12,769 nt of DNA from Chthoniobacter flavus (GTDB lineage: Bacteria; Verrucomicrobiota; Verrucomicrobiia; Chthoniobacterales; Terrimicrobiaceae): contig CAMDOJ010000033.1 in the NCBI GenBank assembly GCA_945903555.1, positions 1 through 12,769 on the forward strand, written 5' to 3'. Below the pieces are notes generated by a model. It was given only the letters and a program-made list of their open reading frames with translations, ran no database searches and was not told the DNA's origin. How positions within the stretch are numbered: the first letter of the stretch is position 1; each line of letters starts with the position of its first letter. The position numbers were made by a program, and so were the translations under genes. Positions 1 to 7,083 of this stretch are shown piece by piece.

Positions 1-679
1 ACACACCCGTCCAATCGACTTGATCGCGGCCGGGGATGCCCCGGTGGCTGGCACTGGCATGCACATGGCCGATCAGTGCCCCGGCCTCGCGCACCGTAGT
101 GGCCGAGTGGTCTTCCTCGATATGCATGTGAAACGTGTCAGCATGAATCTTCAATGCCGGGCTACCGACTGCCTCAATCAGGCGGCGGGCTTGCGCGAGG
201 GTATTGATAAAATCCGTTTCGAAGCGGTTCAGGGGCTCAATCGCAATGTTGACACCGACTTTTTCCGCCTCCCCGCAAAGTGTGCGGAGATGGCCGGCCA
301 CCAGTGCGAATTGCGCCCGCTTCTCGTCTTTGGTATGGAGATGGCATCGGCCGACACAGGAGTAGAACGGGCCAGCCACGTTTTTCGATCCAAGCGCTGC
401 CGCGAGATCGATCAGGCGGCGGGTGTAGTCGAGACAGGATTTCTGCTGAGTAGCATCCCCACGGAGGTCGTGCTGGGGAGGAAACATACCGCAGACGGGG
501 TTGTTCTCCATCCCGGCGTCTCCAAGAGCCCGCCTTAAAGCAGAAACATCCAACTCCTCAGGATGCAGCACTGCCAACTCGACAAAATCGGCTCCCCACG
601 CTTTAAAAACCTTGATCCAAGGAATGTCGGCAGTGGAAAAACTGGAGGAAACGAGGAAGGAATTCAGACCGAATCGCAT
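1..679 (-). CDS. Sugar isomerase/epimerase, D-tagatose/D-psicose 3-epimerase-like (partial, C-terminus off the left edge)
   Basis: An uninterrupted minus-strand frame runs from an ATG at 679 to the window edge, giving 226 residues of a TIM-barrel sugar isomerase of about 290 residues. Enzymes of this family move a carbonyl or epimerise C3 of ketoses using a bound divalent metal. Visible landmarks are AIEPLNRFETDFINT (Glu148), HADTFHMHIEE (Asp181) and HVHASASHRGIPG (His207, Arg213). The spacing Glu148-Asp181-His207-Arg213 is the same as the metal and substrate residues Glu152, Asp185, His211 and Arg217 of Agrobacterium D-psicose 3-epimerase. The fourth metal ligand, a Glu further on, lies outside the window. 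The gene is divergent from a PAS-AraC regulator, a common arrangement for sugar catabolic genes. Family assignment is secure; the actual sugar cannot be read from the sequence. No Shine-Dalgarno motif precedes the ATG. Confidence 0.88.
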   Translation of the reverse strand, partial: MRFGLNSFLVSSSFSTADIPWIKVFKAWGADFVELAVLHPEELDVSALRRALGDAGMENNPVCGMFPPQHDLRGDATQQKSCLDYTRRLIDLAAALGSKNVAGPFYSCVGRCHLHTKDEKRAQFALVAGHLRTLCGEAEKVGVNIAIEPLNRFETDFINTLAQARRLIEAVGSPALKIHADTFHMHIEEDHSATTVREAGALIGHVHASASHRGIPGRDQVDWTGV

Positions 680-878
680 CGTGTCAACATAGGGTATTTA
701 TCAAGGGCTCGCTATCATCATTTCCCCATTTTTGTGTACAAAATCGGCATGCCGAGCGTGTTTGCATGAGTGGCTCAATTCTGTGAAGTAATTCGGCAAC
801 GTTCTTCTTAAAATTGAATTAAATTTAAAAAATAAATTTTAGCATCATAGAGCCCCAAGTTTTATGCCCTGATCAGAT
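680..878. promoter_or_regulatory. Divergent control region between the sugar epimerase and the PAS-AraC regulator
   Basis: These 199 bases separate two divergent starts and hold no gene. Three inverted repeats are visible. The first is TTTTGT-GT-ACAAAA at 730-743. The second is the perfect palindrome CGGCATGCCG at 745-754, immediately beside the first. The third is an AT-rich dyad, AAATTTA-AAAAA-TAAATTT, at 821-839. The two adjacent palindromes, about 50-75 bases upstream of the epimerase start, are candidate operators. The AT-rich stretch at 809-845 is a likely place for the regulator's promoter, but I cannot pick unambiguous -35 and -10 boxes for either gene. Confidence 0.5.
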
Positions 879-1679
879 TTGCCAAACACCGTTTGTGGGA
901 TTAGATATGATCGCACTGTGGAAAAGTCTCGGCCCAACGCCCAGTATTTGAAACTTCAGCGAAAGTTTCTTGATAACATAGCAAACCTGGACCCATTTCT
1001 CTCGATCTTGCGTTCGCTCGGGGGTGTCTGTTTTTTCATGAAAGACAAGGGCGGCAGATTCATGGGGGGTAATCCGGCGGAGTTTGCAAAATTGGGGGTT
1101 GCCAATGAGACAGAGTTGGTCGGCAAGTCGGACACGGATTTTTTTCCCACGAACCTGATCCTTCAATATCGCAAAGATGACATTCAGGTCATGAAGACCG
1201 GCAAGGCTGTGCTGAACCGTGTGGAGCCGGTCTCAAACCCCGACGGGAGCATCGCTTGGCATGTCACGAGCAAATATCCGCTGCGCAATGCCCAAGGCGA
1301 AAGCATCGGCATCATGGGAATCATGAGGGATTTCGACCGGGACGCGCTCCCTTGGAATCTTCAGGGGCCGTTCCTAAAAGTCATGGAGTATATCGACACG
1401 CACTACAGTGAAGAAATTCTCGTGAAAGATCTCGCTGTGACCGCCGGGTTGTCGATGAGCCAATTTGAGCGTCGGTTCATTTCTATCTTCGGGCAAACCC
1501 CATCGCGATTTATCGTCCGATACCGACTGACCAAGGCCAGCTATTTGCTGATAAATTCCGATAGGACGCTGGATTCGGTGGCCTTGGATTGTGGATTCTG
1601 CGACCACAGCCATTTTTCGCGTTCGTTCATCGCGATGTTTGGAGTCGCTCCCGGGAAATACCGCCGAAGCCGATTGTGA
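879..1679 (+). CDS. Transcriptional regulator, PAS sensor domain fused to an AraC-type DNA-binding domain
   Basis: This 266-residue protein has two parts. Residues about 38-155 look like a PAS fold (GGVCFFMKDKGGRFMGGN, then VGKSDTDFFP and ending GIMGIMRDFD), which would sense a small ligand or redox cue. Residues about 165-266 are an AraC/XylS DNA-binding domain with two helix-turn-helix units, LVKDLAVTAGLSMSQFERRF and LDSVALDCGFCDHSHFSRSF, followed by the usual FGVAPGKYRRSR end. Classical AraC proteins use a cupin sensor; a PAS sensor is the less common version. The start is uncertain: TTG 879 is the first possible start after an upstream in-frame TGA (870-872), and GTG 918 is an alternative. 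Neither has a Shine-Dalgarno motif. The divergent sugar epimerase is the likeliest target, by inference. Confidence 0.85.
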   Translation: MPNTVCGIRYDRTVEKSRPNAQYLKLQRKFLDNIANLDPFLSILRSLGGVCFFMKDKGGRFMGGNPAEFAKLGVANETELVGKSDTDFFPTNLILQYRKDDIQVMKTGKAVLNRVEPVSNPDGSIAWHVTSKYPLRNAQGESIGIMGIMRDFDRDALPWNLQGPFLKVMEYIDTHYSEEILVKDLAVTAGLSMSQFERRFISIFGQTPSRFIVRYRLTKASYLLINSDRTLDSVALDCGFCDHSHFSRSFIAMFGVAPGKYRRSRL

Positions 1680-1693
1680 ATGCTGCCCAATCC

Positions 1694-1753
1694 CAAGATG
1701 ATGGTCTCCTCGGTCGGTGGCGTCTGCTCATCTTGCAATAAATCGACTTATTG
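1694..1753. terminator. Stem-loops between the convergent regulator and pgi genes
   Basis: Just after the regulator's stop lies an 8-bp perfect inverted repeat, CAAGATGA (1694-1701) with TCATCTTG (1728-1735), enclosing 26 bases. It is followed directly by a second hairpin, CAATAA-ATCGAC-TTATTG (1736-1753), whose right arm includes the pgi stop. Position between convergent genes suggests a bidirectional terminator. No proper T-tract follows on either strand, so the assignment is tentative. Confidence 0.4.
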
Positions 1754-3367
1754 GGCTTTAAGTTTGCGATACCGGCGAATGAGGGAGTTTGTGCTACTAT
1801 CGTGCTGGAGGTGGGGTTCGGTCGCGCTTTCCAATTCAGGGATGATGCGTTGAGCGAGGACTTTGCCAAGCTCGACACCCCATTGGTCGAAAGGGTTGAT
1901 ATTCCATAACACGCTTTGCGTAAAGACGCTCATTTCGTAAAGCGAAACGAGACGCCCAAGGGCGGCGGGAGTGAGTTTTTCGCCCATGATGACATTCGAT
2001 GGGCGGTTGCCCTCGAAAACGCGGTGAGGGGCAATCTCGGCGGGGGTACCCTCAGCTTCAACTTCGGCGAGTGATTTTCCGAAGGCGAGCGCTTCGGTTT
2101 GCGCAAAAACATTCGACATTAAAAGATCGTGATGGCGACCGAGGGGGTTCAGCGAATTAGCGAAGGCGATGAAGTCACACGGGATGAGACGCGTCCCTTG
2201 GTGGATAAGTTGGTAGAAGGAATGCTGTCCGTTTGTGCCAGGTTCGCCCCAGTAGATTGCACCGGTTTCGGCATCCACGTCGCTGCCGTCGAGTTGGACG
2301 TGCTTGCCGTTGCTTTCCATGGTGAGTTGTTGCAAGTAGGCGGGGAAGCGCTTGAGATATTGCTCGTAGGGGAGGACAGCGATGGTCTGGGCACCAAAAA
2401 AGTCGCTATACCATAGGCCAAGGAGACCGTGAAGAACGGGAATATTCTGATCGAATGGAGCCGTGCGAAAGTGCTCATCCATCTCATGAAAGCCAGCCAG
2501 CATGTCGCGGAAGTGATCCGCCCCGAGGGCAATCATATTTGAAAGTCCAATGGCAGAAACCATAGAGTAGCGCCCACCGACCCAATCCCAAAAACCGAAC
2601 ATGTTGGCGGTATCGATACCGAAGGCCGCGACTTTTTCGGCACTCGTCGAGACGGCTACGAAATGCTTCGCAACGGCAGACGCATCACCACCAAGGCCGC
2701 GAAGCAACCAATCGCAAGCCGTCGAGGCGTTACTCATAGTCTCGACTGTTGTGAAGGTTTTTGAGGCGATGATAAAGAGCGTCTCGCTTGGATCGAGATC
2801 TTGCGTGGCCTCGGCGAAGTCAGAGCCATCCACATTCGAAACAAAGCGGAAGGTGAGCGAACGGTCGGTATAGTGCCGAAGGGCTTCGTAGGCCATCACC
2901 GGCCCGAGATCGGACCCGCCGATGCCGATGTTGACAATATTTTTGATACGCTTGCCCGTGTGGCCCTTCCAATCCCCGTTACGGACTCTGTCGGAAAAGG
3001 CGGCCATGCGGTCAAGGACCTCGTGCACCTCAGGCATAATGTCGACCCCATCGACATGGATCGAGGCCGTACGTGGGGCTCGGAGGGCTATATGCAACAC
3101 AGAACGATCCTCAGTGGTGTTGATTTTATCGCCTCGGAACATGGCGTCGATCCGGTCACGTAGACCGGCGGCATTGGCGAGTTCCAAGAGGGACTCCACA
3201 GTGGCTTCGGTGATCAGATTTTTGGAATAATCGAAAAAGAGCCCAGCGGCCTCAATTTGAAACTTTTCTGCTCGGCGAGGATCTTCGTGAAAGAGCTCAG
3301 CGAGATGCGGTAATGTATCCGCTTGATCATCAAGCGATTCCCAAGCGGGATGTGAAGTGAGGTTCAT
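1748..3367 (-). CDS. pgi: Glucose-6-phosphate isomerase
   Basis: This cytosolic enzyme interconverts glucose 6-phosphate and fructose 6-phosphate in glycolysis and gluconeogenesis. The 539-residue length fits the long bacterial/eukaryotic form of about 550. Family landmarks occur in order: IGIGGSDLGP (147-156), ASKTFTTVETMSNA (201-214) in the phosphate-binding region, WDWVGGRYSMVSAIG (260-274), QLTMESNGKH (347-356), WGEPGTNGQHSFYQLIHQGT (373-392) and the C-terminal signature NPFDQWGVELGK (491-502). By comparison with rabbit PGI, the catalytic residues Glu357, His388 and Lys518 are Glu351, His382 and Lys502, all present. The ATG at 3367 gives the expected N-terminus. The HtrA gene upstream on the same strand is 188 bases away, so pgi probably has its own promoter. 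No Shine-Dalgarno motif is seen. Confidence 0.97.
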   Translation of the reverse strand: MNLTSHPAWESLDDQADTLPHLAELFHEDPRRAEKFQIEAAGLFFDYSKNLITEATVESLLELANAAGLRDRIDAMFRGDKINTTEDRSVLHIALRAPRTASIHVDGVDIMPEVHEVLDRMAAFSDRVRNGDWKGHTGKRIKNIVNIGIGGSDLGPVMAYEALRHYTDRSLTFRFVSNVDGSDFAEATQDLDPSETLFIIASKTFTTVETMSNASTACDWLLRGLGGDASAVAKHFVAVSTSAEKVAAFGIDTANMFGFWDWVGGRYSMVSAIGLSNMIALGADHFRDMLAGFHEMDEHFRTAPFDQNIPVLHGLLGLWYSDFFGAQTIAVLPYEQYLKRFPAYLQQLTMESNGKHVQLDGSDVDAETGAIYWGEPGTNGQHSFYQLIHQGTRLIPCDFIAFANSLNPLGRHHDLLMSNVFAQTEALAFGKSLAEVEAEGTPAEIAPHRVFEGNRPSNVIMGEKLTPAALGRLVSLYEMSVFTQSVLWNINPFDQWGVELGKVLAQRIIPELESATEPHLQHDSSTNSLIRRYRKLKAQ

Positions 3368-3503
3368 GTGAGTTTTTAATGTCTTTAAAGAGTAAACCAG
3401 ATTGAAGCGGGAAAACCAGAAGACTTTAGGAGATTAAAGCCCTCTTGCAATAGGAAGAAAAGCCTCATCTTACGAAAATGGGGATGATTCCCTGCAGGAG
3501 CCT

Positions 3504-3533
3504 GTGATGGGAACTCTTCGTCTTCCCTGTCAC
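3504..3533 (-). terminator. Possible terminator hairpin after the HtrA protease gene
   Basis: Reading the minus strand 23 bases after the protease stop, GTGA-CA-GGGAA pairs with TTCCC-A-TCAC around a 9-base loop, giving nine pairs with one small internal loop. A shorter GGGA/TCCC hairpin and a short T-run (CATTTTCG) follow near 3470-3492. This could end the protease transcript before pgi. It is not a textbook terminator because no T-tract abuts the main stem. Confidence 0.35.
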
Positions 3534-3555
3534 GACCGAGTATGGCTCACTAGAA

Positions 3556-5001
3556 TTAGGACTTGAAGATGGCGAATGTTTTCTGTCCATCCCGCTCCAG
3601 CAACAAAAGAACACCATGTTCTTGGTCTGCCTGACTGAGAGCGGATTCCAGATCCTTCGGCCCGAGTACTGGACGACCACCGGCCTCCGTGATCACATCG
3701 CCGACCTCAAGTCCAGCTGCCGCGGAGGCACTGTAAGGCTCAACCGAAGTGACAACAACCCCACCGCTTTCCTTGCGATAGATCTGCAATGCGGCCAGAT
3801 TTTCTGGAGTCGCACTTTGAACGGTGAGTCCGGGCGCGGAAGGAGCCCCAGTGGAAGCGGAAGGAGAAGCGGGTGCGGGAGTTGACGGACGCCGCATCGA
3901 GGCCCGCAAAAGCTTGTCCGGACGCTCGCCAGTTTTCACCGAGATGATCAAATGTTTCCCCTGCCTCACAATATGCAGAGCCACACTTTGTCCGATTTTT
4001 TTAGTTAAAATTTCCCTCTGCAAGTCCGTCGCGACTTCGACGTCCTTGCCATCGACCTTGGTGATCACATCGCCGGGCACCAGTTCGCTCATCTCCGCTG
4101 GAGCACCAGGCTCCACGCCTCGCACAACGACTCCTCGCATAGTTCCTTGGAACATTCCCTTCGCCTTCTTCAAATCCTCGAGACTGGCGATGGAAACACC
4201 CAACCAAGGACGGCTAACGTATCCTTTGGATACGAGTTGGGATGTGACATCTTTCGCGGTATTGATGGGAATAGCAAAGCCAACGCCTCGATTGCTGCCA
4301 CTGATAAGTGTGTTGATGCCGATTACGCGCCCTTGAATATCGCAGAGCGGACCGCCGCTATTGCCTGGGTTGATGGAGGTGTCGGTCTGCAGATATTCAT
4401 CGTAGTTGCCGCCAAGGCCGAGCGTGCGTTCCTTCGCGCTCACAACACCAAAGGTGAAAGTGTAGGGAAGCTCCATCGGTGTGCCGATGGCGAAGGCAAA
4501 CTCTCCCACATTCACCGCATTGCTATCTCCCAATTCCGCGACAGGGAGATTCGAGCCCGTAATTTTCAAAACAGCGAGGTCGCTACGCTCATCAGCACCG
4601 ATCACCTCGGCGGAGAAGCGGCGTCCGTCTTTGAGCTTCACAGTGACCTCCACCGCATCGGCGATGACGTGATTATTCGTCAGGATCTGACCTTCCGCGT
4701 TAATGATAAATCCTGAGCCGATATTCGGAGCGACTTCAGGAGTTGGATCATTATTTTCTGGCTTTACGCGGTAAGGGATTCCGTTGGGACCTCGAAAAAA
4801 CAATTCTAACCCTTGTGGAACGGCGCTGACTGGCTGCCCCTTGGCCTCGATCACCACAACAGAAGGCGAGGCCTTCGAGAAAACGGAGGAGAAAGCGGAG
4901 TTGAGTTGCTGTAAAAGGGGGATCGGCGCCACCGCCGGCTCGGCTGCCGATAAAGTGGCTACCATCAATGGAAATACCGCTAAAAAGAATAGTTTCATCA
5001 T
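3556..5001 (-). CDS. Exported HtrA/Deg serine protease with two PDZ domains
   Basis: An envelope quality-control protease and chaperone of the DegP/DegQ type, 481 residues from the ATG at 5001. An upstream in-frame TTG at 5010 would add three residues before ATG-ATG; I prefer the ATGs because the signal peptide then starts MMKLFF. The signal peptide is about residues 1-20 (hydrophobic core, then ATLSAAEP). The trypsin-like domain carries the full triad: His111 in LTNNHVIADA, Asp141 in ERSDLAVLKI and Ser215 in NPGNSGGPL. PDZ1 spans about 259-357, a Pro/Ser/Ala-rich linker about 371-391, and PDZ2 about 392-479. This is the complete two-PDZ form, probably an active periplasmic oligomer. It is divergent from rpoN across 120 bases. 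DegP and DegQ cannot be told apart from sequence alone. Confidence 0.94.
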   Translation of the reverse strand: MMKLFFLAVFPLMVATLSAAEPAVAPIPLLQQLNSAFSSVFSKASPSVVVIEAKGQPVSAVPQGLELFFRGPNGIPYRVKPENNDPTPEVAPNIGSGFIINAEGQILTNNHVIADAVEVTVKLKDGRRFSAEVIGADERSDLAVLKITGSNLPVAELGDSNAVNVGEFAFAIGTPMELPYTFTFGVVSAKERTLGLGGNYDEYLQTDTSINPGNSGGPLCDIQGRVIGINTLISGSNRGVGFAIPINTAKDVTSQLVSKGYVSRPWLGVSIASLEDLKKAKGMFQGTMRGVVVRGVEPGAPAEMSELVPGDVITKVDGKDVEVATDLQREILTKKIGQSVALHIVRQGKHLIISVKTGERPDKLLRASMRRPSTPAPASPSASTGAPSAPGLTVQSATPENLAALQIYRKESGGVVVTSVEPYSASAAAGLEVGDVITEAGGRPVLGPKDLESALSQADQEHGVLLLLERDGQKTFAIFKS

Positions 5002-5067
5002 ACCCAGCAAAACTACAACAGGTCGGATTCATTTCAAGTGGCAGGTCGAATTTTATTTAAAAAAAAG

Positions 5068-5083
5068 TGGCGCGGAAATTGCT
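5068..5083 (+). promoter_or_regulatory. Sigma-54 (-24/-12) promoter upstream of rpoN
   Basis: TGGCGCGGAAATTGCT matches the sigma-54 consensus TGGCACG-N4-TTGCW at every defined base except one (A to G at the fifth position). The essential GG and GC pairs are separated by exactly 10 bases. The GC element ends 39 bases before the rpoN ATG, so transcription would start near 5093-5096 with a leader of about 26-29 bases. An A-rich run just upstream (5060-5066) is also visible. The match is seen directly; activity and self-regulation of rpoN are inference. Confidence 0.65.
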
Positions 5084-5121
5084 TGCAGAAGCAGCATTCA
5101 TGCCTAAGCATTCTGTAAATT

Positions 5122-6486
5122 ATGGCAGGCATGCAACAAGTCGCAGGGATGGCCCTTCAGCAGTCGCTTTCTCCACAGATGCAGCAGAGCCTGAATATCC
5201 TGCAGGCACCCCTCACTGAATTACGCCAACTGGTGGATACCGAACTGCGATCGAATCCCGCGCTAGAGGAGATCGTTCCGGATAAATCCGATCCATTGGA
5301 TAATAAAAAGACAAGTGATTTGGACGACCAGTGGGATGAATACTACGCGCAGCGTTCGACGGCGGAACCTTGGACGCAAGACGCCCTCGAACGAAGACAG
5401 CATTTTTTGGATTCTCAAGTCCGGCCCCCCACCCTCGCCGAGCATTTATTGGAGCAACTCAGCACCGCCTCATGGTCAAGGGAAGATGCGGAGATCGCGG
5501 TAGAGATCATCGGAAACCTAGATGCAGGAGGGTACCTTCGGGCCAGCATTACTGATATCGCAACCCAACTCGATGTGATGTCGCTGGATGTGGAACGCAT
5601 ACTGGAAAGGGTGCAGGAGTTCGATCCGGCAGGCGTGGCAACACGCACGCTTTCCGAGTGCCTGCTTAGGCAACTCATTAACCAAGGTCGCAAATATTCG
5701 ACCGAGGCTCGCATCGTGAAGCACTATATCGATGAACTCGGCCGCAAGAAACTGCACGAAATCGCAAAGGCCCTCGACCTGGAACTCGCAGAGATTCAAC
5801 ACGCCGCCGAAGTGATAGCCCAACTTGACCCGATGCCTGGCCGCGCCTTCTCGCCGGACACCAATCAGATCGTCGTACCTGAAGTGCTTATTGAGAAGGA
5901 TGGGGAGGGATATTCGGTTTCTCTCAACAGCGACGAGATTCCCCGGTTGCGAATTTCGGATGACTACAAAGACATGCTCTCCGGTACCTCAAAAGAAGTC
6001 CGAGATTACCTTCGGGATAAAATACGAGGGGGTACTTTTTTCATCAAAAGCATCCACCAACGTCAGCAGACGATATTGAACATCGCCCGCGAAATCGTCA
6101 TACAGCAAAAGGAATTCCTAGACCTCGGCGCGGCCCACCTGAAACCGATGACGATGAGTCAGGTCGCCGATGCCGTAGGGGTTCACGAAACCACCGTCAG
6201 CCGAGCAGCAGCGGGAAAATTTATGGCGACACCGCAGGGGATCTTCGAGATGAAGTATTTCTTCACTCACGGCTACACGAATAGCGATGGGGAAACCGTG
6301 AGCAACGAAAGCGTCCGCCAAGCCATTGCTCAAATCGTGAGAGAAGAAAACGACCAGCACCCCTACAGTGACCAGAGCATCGTCAAGATGCTATCCGATC
6401 GAGGACTCGGTGTGGCCCGCAGGACCGTAGCCAAATACCGAGAGCAACTCGGCATCCTTCCTAGCCATCTTCGTAAAGCCTTTTAA
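5122..6486 (+). CDS. rpoN: RNA polymerase sigma-54 factor
   Basis: This alternative sigma factor directs RNA polymerase to -24/-12 promoters and needs an ATP-driven enhancer-binding activator. The 454 residues contain all regions. Region I (1-45) is Gln/Leu-rich, with LSPQMQQSLNILQAPLTEL for activator contact. Region II is short and acidic (about 50-80). The core-binding region is about 95-290. The helix-turn-helix for the -12 element lies near 343-366 (MTMSQVADAVGVHETTVSRA). The invariant RpoN box ARRTVAKYRE at 432-441 reads the -24 element. ATG 5122 is the first possible start after an in-frame TAA at 5116-5118, and region I begins right after it. No Shine-Dalgarno motif precedes it. The usual neighbours of proteobacterial rpoN (hpf, pts genes, lptB) are absent; an ExbD-like gene follows 57 bases downstream. 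A sigma-54 site sits in its own promoter region. Confidence 0.97.
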   Translation: MAGMQQVAGMALQQSLSPQMQQSLNILQAPLTELRQLVDTELRSNPALEEIVPDKSDPLDNKKTSDLDDQWDEYYAQRSTAEPWTQDALERRQHFLDSQVRPPTLAEHLLEQLSTASWSREDAEIAVEIIGNLDAGGYLRASITDIATQLDVMSLDVERILERVQEFDPAGVATRTLSECLLRQLINQGRKYSTEARIVKHYIDELGRKKLHEIAKALDLELAEIQHAAEVIAQLDPMPGRAFSPDTNQIVVPEVLIEKDGEGYSVSLNSDEIPRLRISDDYKDMLSGTSKEVRDYLRDKIRGGTFFIKSIHQRQQTILNIAREIVIQQKEFLDLGAAHLKPMTMSQVADAVGVHETTVSRAAAGKFMATPQGIFEMKYFFTHGYTNSDGETVSNESVRQAIAQIVREENDQHPYSDQSIVKMLSDRGLGVARRTVAKYREQLGILPSHLRKAF

Positions 6487-6488
6487 TG

Positions 6489-6504
6489 TGGATTCCAGTT
6501 TGCA
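6489..6504 (+). promoter_or_regulatory. Possible second sigma-54 promoter, upstream of the ExbD-like gene
   Basis: TGGATTCCAGTTTGCA keeps the essential GG-N10-GC spacing and a good -12 element (TTTGCA), but the -24 element is weak (TGGATTC instead of TGGCACG). It lies three bases after the rpoN stop. Its GC ends 40 bases before the next ATG, almost the same distance as at the rpoN site (39). That parallel is why I list it; on sequence alone it could be chance. Confidence 0.33.
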
Positions 6505-6543
6505 GGATCGCTGAAACCCGCTAAGATTCGAAATTAGTTACAC

Positions 6544-6972
6544 ATGACCTTTCGAAGCGCTAAACAAATCCCTCAGGGCATTTTTTTCAATGTCACTTCC
6601 TTTGTGGATATCATGCTCGTGTTGGTGATATTCCTGTTGGTCACTTGGACGGAAAGCCGCGTTGAAACGGATCTGGGCATCGAGCTTCCCAAGTCTTCCT
6701 CCGCCCCGCAGCGCTCGGCACTCAAATCCCCGATCATCGTCAACATTCAACCAGGCGGGATAATCACCGTGAACCAACGTCCCATGGAAGATGTGAAACT
6801 GCGTGAAATGCTGTCCAGCCTGATAAAGTTGGATGCTGGTCAATCCGTTGTCCTGCGGTCCGACAAATCTGTTTCTTACGAGAGGATCCTGCAAGTGCTG
6901 GATCTTTGTAACGAATCGGGAGTGACTGCACTCGGCTTCGGCGCGCTTCCGCCGAACGTGAAGCCTCAATAA
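6544..6972 (+). CDS. ExbD/TolR-family inner-membrane protein
   Basis: A 142-residue protein with the ExbD/TolR architecture: a short cytoplasmic N-terminus, one membrane helix at about 20-36 (VDIMLVLVIFLLVTW) and a periplasmic domain to the C-terminus. The conserved membrane Asp thought to take part in proton flow through ExbB-ExbD or TolQ-TolR motors is Asp22. Length matches the family (about 130-150). It would work with an ExbB/TolQ-type channel protein to energise outer-membrane import or envelope maintenance, but no such partner, nor any TonB-like gene, is in the window. It lies 57 bases after rpoN and 111 bases before an S41 protease. It may be co-transcribed with rpoN or use the weak sigma-54 site in between. 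ExbD and TolR roles cannot be separated here. Confidence 0.87.
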   Translation: MTFRSAKQIPQGIFFNVTSFVDIMLVLVIFLLVTWTESRVETDLGIELPKSSSAPQRSALKSPIIVNIQPGGIITVNQRPMEDVKLREMLSSLIKLDAGQSVVLRSDKSVSYERILQVLDLCNESGVTALGFGALPPNVKPQ

Positions 6973-6973
6973 A

Positions 6974-7004
6974 GCGCGCGAGCAAGCCGTCTCTTGGCGT
7001 GCGC
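6974..7004 (+). terminator. GC-rich stem-loop directly after the ExbD-like gene
   Basis: Starting one base after the TAA stop, GCGCGCG pairs with CGTGCGC (one G-T pair), then a 2x1 internal loop, then CAAG with CTTG around a 6-base loop. It is the strongest hairpin I see between genes here. No T-tract follows (AAGGGAAG), so it could be a weak or factor-dependent terminator, or a structure protecting the 3' end of the upstream mRNA. Confidence 0.45.
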
Positions 7005-7049
7005 AAGGGAAGTCGGACTAACTTTTCATCTCAAGCTAGCGATCCGCAT

Positions 7050-7077
7050 TTGGCAAAGTCGGTAGTGATGCTAATCT
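7050..7077 (+). promoter_or_regulatory. Possible sigma-70-type promoter for the S41 protease-tsaD pair
   Basis: TTGGCA (7050-7055) and TAATCT (7072-7077) are 16 bases apart, with a TG at 7069-7070 in the extended -10 position. Only TTGGCA is close to consensus (5 of 6); the -10 box matches 3 of 6. If real, transcription would begin at or within a few bases of the ATG at 7084, giving a leaderless or nearly leaderless mRNA. Weak evidence. Confidence 0.28.
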
Positions 7078-7083
7078 ACGCCG

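Noticed and set aside
20..538. Long plus-strand open frame (172 codons) at the left edge
   Set aside because: It is antisense to the sugar epimerase frame, which carries correctly spaced catalytic motifs. The plus-strand translation shows no recognisable domain.
3824..4336. Plus-strand open frame of 170 codons inside the HtrA gene
   Set aside because: Antisense to the protease PDZ and linker region; the Ser/Thr/Pro-rich translation is what the reverse of such a linker gives.
5094..5113. Direct repeat GCATTC (5094-5099 and 5108-5113) just before rpoN
   Set aside because: Only six bases, two copies; too short to distinguish from chance.
6538..6969. Minus-strand open frame of 143 codons opposite the ExbD-like gene
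   Set aside because: It is almost exactly antisense to a gene with a clear membrane helix and conserved Asp; the translation is rich in His, Gln and Arg without a motif.
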